A DNA stretch of 64,000 bases, taken from contig CM060855.1 in assembly GCA_030737835.1 (NCBI GenBank), positions 7,231,786-7,295,785 on the forward strand. The letters run 5' to 3'. The position numbers were made by a program, and so were the translations under genes. A model generated the notes under the pieces. That model did no database searches. It saw only the letters and a list, made by a program, of their open reading frames with translations, and was not told the DNA's origin. The DNA comes from Acorus gramineus (taxonomy: Eukaryota > Streptophyta > Magnoliopsida > Acorales > Acoraceae). The first letter of the stretch is position 1. Every line of letters starts with the position of its first letter. Of the stretch, positions 12,531-23,426 are shown piece after piece.

Positions 12531-13872
12531 AACCTCTGAAATGTGTTAACATCATAAACCTTGAAGGAATGTTCCATGATCACATGTATGTTACTTGTGT
12601 AACAGTTTCATTGTGATAATTATAGATTAATGTTTCAATGAGAGAGATATTCTGCATCATTTTAGCTTTTCTTTCCCATATTGGATGAATCCCACCCCTT
12701 CATTGCATAAGGATTCTTGCAACCAACTGAAGTTCACATATTTGGATGTGCATGAACCAAACTTTCAGATGATGAATCGAGAGATTGCATCCGTGGGTGA
12801 GATTTTTTTGCTTTTGGAGGTAATTCTTTTGATGTTTTTTCATTTATTTTCTGGACGAATCTTTTCTATGCATGATTGATGCTTCATTTTCCCATCAACC
12901 TTGACTTTGTAAGAGTAATTTTTTCCATCCACACCTAATCTACTACAGTACAGATCTTCCATAAGTGTTTTACAGCACTATGGTTGAAGTCAGCCCCTAA
13001 TGGGTTTTAGTTAACCAGTGAGTGAGTAATAAAAGGATGGTTAAACCCTCATCTAATGAAACGAGTTTACTAAATGTAGGTATGTGTTCATTTATGAGAA
13101 ATAAGTGATTAGATTCAAGTTACTTGAACCCTTAAATAAATCAGTTACTCTTCTTTAAAACTGTGCCTATGTATGACTATTAAGACCTTAAGGATCAAAT
13201 AAGATGTGCTTCTATACCTTTTTTTCTTTTGAGGTTTGTTGTCCTGATGTAATCTGACAAGAAAAGTGGATTCAAATAGAGCCTTGTGAGACTTCCATGG
13301 ACATCTTTAATACTTTAATGTAGACAATTTTACTCCCTCTTGCAAATAGTTGCCTATGGTTTTGGCTCTGATCATTTTTATGTACTTTGATAACATCAAA
13401 TATTCTTCTTCTTCTTTTTATCGATATTCAATATTTATTGCTATAACCAATGGTAATCTGTTTCCTGGACATCCATGATCTTGATTTTTCAAAATTTCTT
13501 ACCTATATGTGATGTTAAAACTCCTTTATGACCTTGTAAGAATTTTTTTTTTATATATATATAATGGAGGGACCCCCTGTAGTTGGCCTCATGATCTAGT
13601 TGGGTTGGGTAGGTTATCTTCACCTGTGTACTCCCAAACTCATAGAAATACACAGGGTTTAAGTCAGTGCCAATCAGAGTTTGTAATAATTGTTGATAAT
13701 CAATCAGAGTGTTTCACAGATCTTGCACTCATCTGAATAAGATACTTTCCAAGTTTTCCAACTATTTGTTCAGTAATTAATTTAATCTTTGGCTGATCAA
13801 ATCAATATCTGGAATGCAAAATCTTCAGCGAAAAATTAAAGCAATTCAAGAACGATATAAAGGACAACCAGG
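12531..13872 (+). pseudogene. Unidentified exon-like fragments, possible decayed gene
   Basis: Three short segments look like exons on the plus strand. First, after TATCTGAAACAG at 12520-12531, a frame reads DPEPLKCVNIINLEGMFHDH and meets a GT donor near 12587. Second, at about 12665-12797 a frame includes NQLKFTYLDVHEPNFQMMNR and ends at a GTGAGA donor. Third, at about 13815-13871 a frame reads LQRKIKAIQERYKGQPG and ends at GGTTAG. The composition and the flanking splice-like signals suggest real coding ancestry. I do not recognise the family, and I see neither a start nor a terminal exon. The fragments may be a gene remnant, a captured gene piece, or chance. Confidence 0.3.
13555..13740. 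repeat. Possible dispersed-repeat scrap after (TA)n
   Basis: After a short TATATATA run, the sequence GGAGGGACCCCCTGTAG...GGCCTCATGATCTAGTTGGG has the look of a degraded SINE or similar short repeat. No target-site duplication was found, so this is a weak call. Confidence 0.2.
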
Positions 13873-14103
13873 TTAGTCAGTTCCTCTTTTTTAAGTTTAT
13901 TTTAATTCCATCTTATCACAACCTACCTAATGACATCTATATTTTTAGAATTGAAGGAATTAAGTTTCGGAAGTGGTTATGCTAAATCAGCTGTTTCTTT
14001 TTTTTGGGACATTCTCATTTCTAGAATTTTGAGTGCTCAAAATTTTTCGTACATTAAAGTTAAAATCACCCATGTTTTTGTTTTATTAATCCACTCCATG
14101 GGT

Positions 14104-14540
14104 AGGGCTGGTAAACGAGCCGAGTAGCTCAGGCTCGGCTCAGTTAAAACTCGTTCAGACTCGTTCGATTAGACAAACGAGTTAAGTTTGAACAATTTTT
14201 AAAGCTCAACGAGCTGAGCCCGAGCCTAAACAAGCTCGTTTACTTAACAGAAAAAGGGGAATGAGGTGAGCCTGAACCGAGCTTTGATTCGTGAAATGTG
14301 ATTTCTCACGTATAAGGTGTTGTGATTTGTGAAATGTGAATTTTCAAATACTAAACAAGATTTTTTTTTTATAGCTAAATGAGCCTGAACCGAGCTTTGA
14401 TTCGAACTTCTGCTTGGCTTGTTTAACAAACGAGCCGAACTTCAGTCGAGCTTTTCACGAGTCCAATGAGTCGAGTTTAAACACGAAATAAAGCTCGGTC
14501 CTGAGTCTAGTCGAGTTCGAGCCGAGCTTGATATTTTACA
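14104..14540. mobile_element. GAGCTCG-rich Mutator-like MITE, copy 1 (one end lost)
   Basis: Starts AGGGCTGGTAAACGAGCCGA and is full of CTCGTT/GAGCCGAGC motifs; its middle matches the better-preserved relative at 49783-50235 read on the other strand (shared ACAAACGAGT, TTTTTAAAGCTC and a block containing AAATGTGATTTCTC). The right terminal inverted repeat is missing or replaced by the fold-back repeat that begins at about 14535. Non-autonomous, with no transposase. Confidence 0.6.
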
Positions 14541-14833
14541 GGGACCAATCACTAAATAACATAGTTTACAGTGATCAGTTAAACTATGTTATTTAGTAAT
14601 TGGTCCTTGTAAAATATGAAGAAGAGAGGGACTAATCACTAAATAACATAGTTTACAGGGACTTAAAAATAAATCATATTTCACAAATTAACTGTGTATG
14701 GATGGATGTTTGACGGAGGAGGGACTAAAAACTAAATAGGCGGTTGAATATGGAGACTAAAAAAGAAATATCAAGAAGTGAGGGATCGATTCCTAAATAT
14801 GCATGTTTACAGGGACTTAAAAATAAAAATCCC
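14535..14833. mobile_element. Fold-back MITE-like repeat, family F (copy 1, rearranged)
   Basis: Contains several copies, in both orientations, of the tip motif of a family seen four times in this window: GTTTACAGGGACTTAAAAA followed by TAAAAATCCC at the outer end (14833). Between 14545 and 14670 two copies of ACTAAATAACATAGTTTACA flank an inverted copy, so the RNA would fold into a strong hairpin. Other copies lie at 23466-23619, 39690-39972 and 55010-55216. Confidence 0.6.
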
Positions 14834-16540
14834 ATTTCTTAAATGTTTACCTCATTTATAACTATTTATTACATTTACATAAATGTTTTACATTCTATGC
14901 AATGTTTAAACAATTTAAAAACATATCCTCTATTTAATAGTCAGTTACATTTTATGAAAAATATCAAACACATTTTTTTGTTGTGAGTTATATTTAACAA
15001 ATATTACATGAATTATTTGGTACATTTTCATAAAAACTGTTACATTTACGTACCTAAATGTTTTACATTCCATGCAATTTATCTATAGTTGACTGTTGCA
15101 TTTATGAATATAACAAATATATAAATTAATACACGCACAATGTTGACTGTTACATTTACAAATGTAACAAAAGTAACATAGATTTGAAAAATGACTATTT
15201 ACATTGTTAACAATGTAACAGTAATATTATACAAACTATCAATATATAAAATGTAACTGTATCGAGTGTTACATTTAAGATATATTGGGATAAAAACAGG
15301 CAACATCACATAAACCATATATAAATTAAATGTAATAAAATCGAGCATTACATTTATGAAATTAAAACGAAACAAAATAAAAAAGTGTCATATAACGATC
15401 AATACATAAAAAAAAAATTCGCTTTCTAAATTGAAAAAATGTAAAATAGATTGAATATGTGATCGTAAAAATGTTAATTTTAATTTCGGATATGACATGC
15501 ATTCCAATAAAATCATAATATGATAAATAAAACAATTATCAAACATGATCCGGAAGAGATCCAACTTGAAAAAGAACAAATCAGTGTCTTCAAACTTCTC
15601 ATAATTAAATTTTCTGATCTGCTATAATATGTTTATCGTATATTATTCGGTTCCGATGAAGAAATCGATTCAAATTGGTGTCAAGACAATTTTGATGGTT
15701 TAATCAAAAAATGATTAACAATTGATGATACTCCACGGTGCGCGGTTGAGTAATCGCATTCATTGTTAACACTCCACACAAAACGGAAGTAATCATAATT
15801 GCCGGGTTTCCCAAATAGACTTAAAGTATAACAAACAATATATAATTGTCACGTCATGGGGTCTGATTTGGGGCCTATGATATTGGAGCCTAAAAAACAT
15901 TATTGATGATTTTTCTTTTATTTAGGAAAGAGTACAAATAGAGACATTAAAGCTTGGTGTAGCATATAAGTAAGAAAAATGATGTAATTTTAAACATTTA
16001 TTAACTATACCTCAGTGTTCACTGGCTAGAACTTTACCTGAGATCTTACGCACTTCATAAGCATTCAAAAGGTATCTATGTCGTTTTTCATTATTACCAT
16101 CCATATATATTTTTGCTAGTCTCATGTCATCCAGTTCCATCTTCCTTGAGCTTCAAATTAAACACTCCTCATTCTTTCAATAAATTGTACCACTTATCTT
16201 TTTTGTTCTCTAAGTTTAATATATAATAAATTGATTGTGTCCAAATTTTTTTCCTTCTAACAATCCCATCTTTTTAATCTACTTAAAAAGGATATTTCCC
16301 AACCTTGGCCACAATACTGGTTTGGATTGGACTATATCTAGCCTTTTCAATTGGATAAATTTGGTTTACTTTATGTGATTTACATTCGGCTATTGTTTTG
16401 TTGAATCACACCCTTCTTGTTAGCCATAGCCCCATCTAAAAATTAGCATAGAATCCATTATTGTTAAAAAAAAAATTCAAAGTAATAGTCGACGGCAATA
16501 TAACAAATAGACAATGAAATATCAACCAAATAAGACTCAC
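14834..16540. other. AT-rich gene-free stretch with repeated ACATTTA-type motifs
   Basis: From 14840 to 15370 the sequence repeats TTACATTTA/AAATGTAAC motifs in loose, diverged form, as old simple-repeat-like DNA. At 15850-15895 the text GGGGTCTGATTTGGGGCCTA resembles one end of the TIR-like element at about 35325-36615. No gene seen. Confidence 0.4.
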
Positions 16541-16542
16541 TA

Positions 16543-17070
16543 ATTAAGCTTGTCAACAGGTTGGGTTTAGGTTGGGTCAGGGTGGACTTGGATCCAACCA
16601 GTTTGATTGTCGGGTCCATATCTGGTCTTGGGTCAGATAGGGTTAGGTTGACCCACTAACATGCTTTAGTGGGGGGTATTGATTTAGTGAGAGAGCACTA
16701 CATTTTTCTTGGTTGAATTTTTTTTCATGTCTATATTTACATGATGTGTTTGAATAAATAGAGTATTATAAATAATTTTTTACTATTTTGATTTTTTAAT
16801 ATTTTATGAAAGAATATTTGAAATACAGTTTGGATTATTCTACTTTTACGTGAAGTTAAAAAGTTGTTAAAATATTTCAAATGCGTAAAATTTTAAATGA
16901 TTATTTAATATTTATAAGTAAATATTGGATCATGAGTTGGGTTGGATCATAAATAAATAAAAAAAATCATATAGTATTTGAGTTGGATCAATCGGGTCTC
17001 GAGTCCACAAGATTGGGTCAGGTTGAATCCAGAGCCGATCCATTTTGATTGTCAAGTTCTTCAAGTCAAG
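16543..17070. mobile_element. hAT-like MITE with GGGTC-rich ends (old copy)
   Basis: The left end GCTTGTCAACAGGTTGGGTT and the right end, reading GATCCATTTTGATTGTCAAG, are inverted and match the fresher relative at 47189-47951 (GGCCTGTCAACCGG...). Subterminal GGGTC/GGGTT motifs crowd both ends, with an AT-rich middle. The ends are more diverged than in the fresher copy, and no clear target-site duplication remains. Confidence 0.55.
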
Positions 17071-17360
17071 TATTTACGTCTTTTATCAAAACGAAAACTG
17101 TGAGATTGAGTAATAGATTAGATTACATTCTTTTCAACGATACGTGAAAGAGACAGGAAGCCTTCAAGTCCCAGAACCCTCATTTTCTTAGATTGCATCA
17201 TCTCGCATCCCTAGAAATTGAATACCCTAACTAGTGTCCATATTTAAACACGTGAATTGTACAAAAAAAAAATAATATTTATCTGCTCCGAATACGAGAA
17301 AATTTGACTTTGCCTATTAAAATCTGCATCCAAAAAATTTCGCTGTGGATAGAGGAGGAC

Positions 17361-18644
17361 CTTATCTGGATTTGACATCGACTCATCTGCGTTGTATATC
17401 CCATGAATGCCATAAAAAACAACACTAGGAGAGCCAGTGTATATAAGCCTCTTCACTTTGCACTCAATACAAGCATGAGTTATGTTCTTAGTTCCTATAT
17501 GAAAAAAAGGATCATGAAAAAGAAACATTAAACATGAGAAATATTGAAAAGATTGACGATAGAAAAAGGAAATTCAACATCAGCCTTATATACAATCAAT
17601 CATTTACCTTCAACATTCACTGAGTAATGAAGTTTGAAATTGTTTATAGACGAATCAGGAGCACCCATGTGGAAAACAGCATCCGCCCCTTGACATGCTG
17701 CAACAGAGAATAATACGCATCAACAATGAAAATTCATACTTTCAGGGAAAGCCCAGACATGCTTGTGGAATTTTTACAGAAACTATTAACACCAACAGAA
17801 CTCAACAGATAGGATAGGCTTGACAATATATTCCTATAAGCCTGTAGCATAGAATTAATGCTCCTATATAAAGGTTTTATTGTTGACTCAAACCAATGTT
17901 TCAAAGTAATATGCAGTCCACATGTGCAGTCAAGATCCAAACTGCACGTGCGGCTGCATACACTGTACATGCGGTCACACATTGACTGTTCGAACGGACT
18001 CATAGGTCCATTCGAACGGTCGGTTTTTTTTTTTTAACTGTTGTTCGAATACCGTTCGAACAGAGTTCATTCCCAAAGCGTCCATTTTTTTGACGTTTGA
18101 ACTATCATTCGAACCTAATTCGAACAGTGACAGTTATTCCATTCGAACGGAATCTGGGCCGTTCCAATGGTCCACTACAAAAACCACACATACCAGATCA
18201 TATGCCCCTGGCTTCTAAAATTGCACGTGCACATGCTGGCATATGCAGCCGCACTTATATCTATTACTCAAACAATGTGAAGAATGCGATTCAGTTTTCA
18301 TCCTATTCACAATTCAGGAGTCTGCAAATGCTACATTTTGAATCTACAAACACTATCAGAATCTCAATTATACACAAAGTTTTATATAGACATTCAAGAT
18401 CTCAAAATATTGAAACTAACACAAGATTTCCACATCGTAACAAGACCCAAGCACAAACAAGAACAGAAAGAACAGTTAATCCAAAGTAAATCGAGACCAT
18501 TCACGACTTGGGGCTTGTCGCGGAGATCGGCGGACACGTAGACGACCATTTCGGAGACCGCAACAGCATCTCCACCAGATGCCTCGCCACGAATCCCCTC
18601 CCGCCGGTCACCACCCACACTCCCTCAGTATCTCCTCCTCCCAT
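17361..18644 (-). pseudogene. Truncated broken copy of the 3BETAHSD/D gene (exons 1-3)
   Basis: Minus-strand copy of the left-edge sterol gene. Exon 1 starts with an ATG at 18644 and reads WVVTGGRGFVARHLVEMLLR, but about 110 bases are missing relative to the parent exon (the stretch coding for the segment between SPKWS and YVSADL). This puts the remainder out of frame and leads to an early stop. Exon 2 (17697-17608) matches the parent, GADAVFHM then APDSSINNFKLHYSV, and shows where the parent exon probably ends (SVNVEG). Exon 3 (17494-17361) reads GTKNITHACIECKVKRLIYT then GSPSVVF, conserved in the family. Nothing like exon 4 onward follows before 17240, so the 3' half is absent. Intron 1 holds a separate 372-bp insertion. 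Introns are kept, so the copy arose by DNA duplication, not retroposition. Confidence 0.8.
17894..18265. mobile_element. 372-bp insertion with 8-bp target duplication, rich in TTCGAA
   Basis: The sequence ACTCAAAC occurs at 17886-17893 and again at 18266-18273, bracketing the insert. The parent gene intron (about 268-290) has the uninterrupted GACTAACAATGTGAAG, a near match to the joined flanks, which supports insertion after the duplication. The insert contains seven TTCGAA palindromes, several in the longer form ATTCGAACGG or GTTCGAACGGA, plus CGTGC-rich ends. An 8-bp duplication fits the hAT superfamily, but the terminal inverted repeats are weak, so the class is uncertain. It has no coding capacity. 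Confidence 0.6.
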
Positions 18645-18649
18645 TGGAG

Positions 18650-21190
18650 ATTAGGATTTTCACCTCGATTGAAAATACAAAAATTTACTAGGGTTTCTCT
18701 TGGACCCACGACGTGGTCGATTTTTTTTTACCGTTATTCCTATATTAGGGCCGATACGCTCATTTTTACAGTTTGTTCCGTGTCTTCTATGCTACTTTAT
18801 TACACTTCTATATCATAATTAATAAGACACTACCAGTTTGTATGGATGAATAAGCTATTTTGAGGTTTATAACTATTTCATAAACAGATAATTTTATGAA
18901 TTAAATAAATAATTTTTTATTTGATCGTGTTTTTATTCCGAGGTTTATAGCTGTTGTTTTCTTAACAACAAGAATTGATTAAAATAGAAAATTAAATTAA
19001 TTTTTATGCATATTAAAATATCTCCACGTGGCTAACCAAAATAGAGGCTTTAAAAAAGGTTAGGTACATCAGTGCTCTTGAATCAAACAATATGGAACTG
19101 GGTGAACATTCATTATGATAGGTCCACTCCAATATTCATTCTTCAAAACACATGCTTAACCATCATCACAAACAGGTTGGATTCAATTCAAACGTTCATG
19201 ACTCTCACAAATCACAACCACCACAAGTAAAACACACGTCCTATCAAACTGACCCCAGATTCAGGTTAACAGAGGAGGATTTTTTTTCCCCCAAACTTCA
19301 CTCATCTGAAAATTAAAGTTGGGCCCCGCCATAGAAATCAGTAACCCTTTCTAGAGTGGAATTATGATATTTTTTTTTACCTCACATGTTTCACATATAT
19401 TTTCTCCCTTCTTCTAGTAGGTGTCATGAAAAGTCAATTGATAACTGCACGTGGATTAAATATGCCTCTAATCAAATTATTTAGACATAAATATTAATAT
19501 TCAAATCCATAGATATAGATATTTGATATCTAGTTATCTCACAAAATCATTGATGAATTACCATATAATAATAAAAATCAAAATGAAAATTTTGAAGTTT
19601 CTTCTCTACTTTAAATATTATACAAAGCCACAAAGGGAATGAAAGGTTTTCTAAAATTCTAAAACTCATGATTAATTAAACAAGCAATATACACGTCATA
19701 TAATACAAGTATATGCAATTGTGTATGTGCGTGTATAAACATCTTTTGGAGCAGGTAACTTGATATTTGCTTTTAAAACAGTTCAAGCATTTGAATGTTT
19801 GATATTTTTTATATTTTTATATATAGATTCAAATAGAAAAAGATATTTTTTTGAACATTCCAAAGGTTAGACATAATTTTATTGGTCAATGTTATTTATC
19901 ACGTGGTTAAGTCATACATGATTACACACAAGCACCTTCATTTCAGATATTTAAGTATAGAATAACTTTTTATTTTTTAAGTATAAATATAGATTATAGA
20001 GTAGATATAGATATTTTTTAAATTGTGGTCAGCCTGCATTAACCACATTGAAAGTTGAAACTCATTAACCCTGCCCCACACCCCCACCGAATCCTTTTGA
20101 ATTGATCATTGTTTTCTTCTCATTACCCAAGACAACAACAACAAATAAAAAGAAATATAGATATATATAGGTAGATTCTTTTTAAGCATGCGCATCTCAT
20201 GGGATTGTAGGAGAACTAAAATGTAAATTTGCCTCATTATTTTTTATTTTTGTAGAATTTGACCCCGAGATTGAATATAGACATATGTAAGCTCAATAAG
20301 CATACCCCAGCTTGAACAAGACTTTGCATTAAATTATTAGACCGAGTGTTGATACATTTAACCTATTTTGTTTTTCAGCTCATCTATAACTATTCACCTA
20401 ATCGCTTGCACTATACATTGCACAATTATGCACTATTACAGTGTATAAAAATTAAAAAAAAAATTCATTAATATAACTCAATGTATACTTTATTTTATTA
20501 TAATATTATATATTTTAATAACAAGTATATATTTTTTTAAAAAAGAAAAAAGAAAACCGGTGCTGCGGATGGGGCTACACACACACATCATTTACCTATT
20601 AGGTCATCTTTAGCAGTCATTCAAATCTATACTCAAATTTGACTAAAAATTTGAGTTTGGTATGGTGTGTCTCCGATCATCACTTTGTGTTTTACTCAAA
20701 TTCTTTAAAAAATGTAGAGTTGAAGAAGAAATATAGCATTGAAAAATTTGAATAAAGATTTGAGTCTCCGTTCATTTGATTAAAAGTTTGAATAAAAACT
20801 TAATTTAGTATAAATAAATAGTTGGAGAGATTTTTGAATAACTTTTACTCAAATATAAGTTTAGGTACATATTTAGATATAGGATTAAAGATGCTCTCAA
20901 ACCATTAGAACGGGCCCATTGATTGGATTTCTAACACAATATCAAATTAGCATCAAAAGATTTAAAAACTATAGAACAAGTTGTAATTCTTTTAACCATG
21001 CAACAACATATCCCTCCGTATGCTTAAGCACCCACAGCTATACTAATAAACACAACATGATGATTCATAAATTCTAATAATATCAGGAAACACAAATCAT
21101 TGTTTGCCAAATCTCTACAATTATACAGGCATCTCATGTTTGTCAATATAGTAAGATATCCTAATCATCAGTAATCACAACAATTTCTTT
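18650..21190. other. AT-rich intergenic DNA between sterol-gene copy and JAZ gene
   Basis: The first ~180 bases still resemble the 5' flank of the left-edge sterol gene. The rest is AT-rich, with no open frame that resembles a known protein. A MITE-like element occupies about 20600-20895 and is listed separately. Confidence 0.5.
20600..20895. mobile_element. MITE-like element, family M (copy 1)
   Basis: Left end GGTCATCTTTAGCAGTCATT and right end AAAGATGCTCTC are inverted relative to each other, followed inward by ACTCAAATTTGA and TTTACTCAAATATAAG arms. The same arms recur at about 52610-53100 (CTCTAATGCTATACCTAAAC ... ATAAGATGGCC). No coding capacity, and the target duplication was not resolved. 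Confidence 0.5.
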
Positions 21191-21257
21191 TTAATGAAGG
21201 GAGAATGTCTGAGTTGACAAGAATGTTGAAGCCAACTACGTCAGGAGAGTTCTGTGT

Positions 21258-23227
21258 CTATACGCCTTGTGAGGCCAGACCGAGCCAAGGCTTCTTTTCT
21301 TCTAGTTTGGTTGGAGGAGGCACAGAGGGGCTGCTTGTTTGATACGGTGCCTTTGAAGTGATTCTGCAAAACAAGTGATAGAACTGTTAGCTTTCATTCA
21401 ATGGCTAATATAAGAAATGTTATGCATTCTCATAAGCTTTTAAAACAAGCCCAACCTGTCTTTTCTCTTCTCCAGGAAGCGGTGGAGGGAAGCTTTCCTT
21501 GCAATTGGTAGATCTGTTAAGAAGTAAATTAAGAAACACAGATCAGTTTACTTTCTCCACAACCCATTTTAATTCACTCTATGAATTCCAAATCCCAACA
21601 ATACTCACAGAGTTTTGACTAATTTATAGGTAGGTCCACTTCTGACAAGTATTTACTTCTTTATGAAACAACACACGCATTTGAAATGTTCCAATAAACA
21701 AACAGGGTACTTTAACATGTAAAAACAGTGCAGATCTGACAAAACTTGTTAGATAGTGGTGGTATTTAATCACAAGAACAACATGTTCAAATAAATTAAT
21801 TTCCTTTTTTAAAGGCATGGATCTCTATAAAATTTAATAAATGGATTTAGTCCTAGATTCGGCCTCTCACAAAAATCTGAGAACAAAACAGGTATTTCTA
21901 ATTAAGCTTACATAGGATTAACAAATTACGTATGTCAGGTGTCAAGATCTAATTATATTTAACATTAACTGCAGCCAATCTGACAGGTACAGTCATGCTT
22001 CCTTAGACTAGAGCATCTGATCCGTTTAAAAAATAAAAAAAAAATACCTTTTATTCTTATGATGGATTCACAATAAAATTTACAATCATCCAATATTACA
22101 TTCAAATCTCACTGTTCATAAATAATAATAATAATTAAAAAATAAAAAATTGGGTGCACAGTATTCATTAAAAAAAAATACATCTTTGTTGCAAATATAT
22201 AAGTTGGTTGCTCAAATAATGTGATCTTATCATAACTCTTTGGGGGCTAGAGCCATGGATTTGCTCCTTACAGTTTCAGAGTTCGAACCTCCCCTGACTT
22301 ACAGGTTTCGAACCCTCCGGTTAACCTGATACAGGTGATTCGTGAATGATTATGTAAATTTATACTAAAGTCAAAGATGCAAATAAAAACACAAACAACA
22401 TATAAAAAATTATATATACATACGTGATAAAAAGAAAAGAAAGTAGAAAAGATAATCACCAGATGCGATGGCTCGCGAAGGGACGTCCAAGTGGTCCCGC
22501 AGACCGTGCAGAGGAGCAGCTGGAGCCGGAGCAGATTGAGCGGACGAAACGTTGTTGTTGTTGCTGTTGTTGTTGTTGTTGGTAGTTTTGCTCGCCAAGT
22601 CCATGACTTTCTTGGCCTTCTCCGCCGTGAAATTATCGAAAACGATGACCCTCCCCGCATAAAATATCGTCATTTGGCCGCTCTCCGACACCACCGATTC
22701 AGTCTCGCTGAAAACACAAAAATCAAAAGCAAATCAACAACAAAAACAAATCTTTGACTGAGAAAGTAAATAAACAAGAGATTTTTCGAGATCTACCTCG
22801 AATCGGTCTTCGTGTCGCCGAGAGGGAAGAGACCCGCCGACGGGGCTTGTTCGACATCCTTCGCCGCCGGAGGGGTTTCAAGGCTGGAGAGGAGGTTCAC
22901 CGTCACCGTCGTCCGATGCGTTTCGCCGTTCCCTAAACAACCATCAATTCGTCAGACCCAAAAAAAAACCCAATTTTGGACACCAAAATCGCGATTTCTT
23001 CAAAAAAATCACCCCCCACCCCACCAAACGCAGATCGGATCAAATCACAGCAGAATTTGAAGAAACCCCCAAAAAAACGAAACCCTACCTTTGATTCTGA
23101 GATTGAGATCGCCGAGGCTGCCCTTCTCCTTCAAGTACTGGCTCAAGAGGCTGCACGTGGCGGAGAAGTTCGACTTCTCCGGCACCTTCTCAGGCCTCCT
23201 CGCCTTCAAAGCCAACGAGATCGACAT
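21258..23227 (-). CDS. JAZ1-like: JAZ/TIFY10-type jasmonate ZIM-domain repressor
   Basis: Transcriptional repressor of jasmonate signalling: it holds MYC2-type factors inactive in the nucleus, recruits NINJA/TOPLESS through the TIFY domain, and is destroyed by SCF-COI1 when JA-Ile is present. Five exons join in phase to 228 codons plus TAG: 23227-23089, 22932-22797, 22707-22460, 21513-21456, 21363-21258. Residues 20-42 ([20 protein letters not shown] then DLN) match the N-terminal MYC-interacting segment of the JAZ1/2 group. The TIFY domain is at about 102-132 with [14 protein letters not shown] and EKAKKVM, followed by a poly-Asn run from (AAC)n. The Jas motif at 175-201 is [20 protein letters not shown] then ITSKAPY, with the LPIAR degron. 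The C-terminus has PWLGLAS. Length fits JAZ1/2. No N-terminal EAR motif was seen. The start is the only ATG that fits the conserved N-terminus. Intron 4 sits within the Jas motif. Confidence 0.95.
22235..22340 (+). repeat. Possible tRNA-derived SINE scrap in JAZ intron 3
   Basis: GGGGGCTAGAGCCATGG followed ~30 bases later by AGAGTTCGAACCTCCCC looks like tRNA-type A and B boxes; a second TTTCGAACCCTCC follows. There is no clear poly-A tail or target duplication, so the call is weak. Confidence 0.3.
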
Positions 23228-23339
23228 GGTTTTCTGATTATAGGATTTTAATTTTTCGATTTCTCTGTTTTTCTTGCACGAGATGATGCTGATGATGATG
23301 CCTTGGTTTTTATCTTCAACTTTTCTCTCTGAATTAGAC

Positions 23340-23345
23340 CACGTG
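23340..23345. promoter_or_regulatory. G-box CACGTG upstream of the JAZ gene
   Basis: CACGTG lies 113 bases upstream of the JAZ start codon, in the sequence ACCACGTGTTG. JAZ genes are known targets of MYC2-type bHLH factors that bind G-boxes, forming a feedback loop; this site is well placed for that. Binding itself is inference. Confidence 0.5.
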
Positions 23346-23426
23346 TTGTTTTTCCCGCGACGGTAATCGAGAAAGGAAGGCACGTCTTTTGTCTCCCACT
23401 GTCAACACCCTCTGTTTGATATGGAA

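Noticed and set aside
22410-22757. Long frames on the other strand and in other frames over the JAZ TIFY exon
   Set aside because: Shadows of the GC-rich coding exon; only the minus frame with TIFYAG and proper splice phases fits a family.
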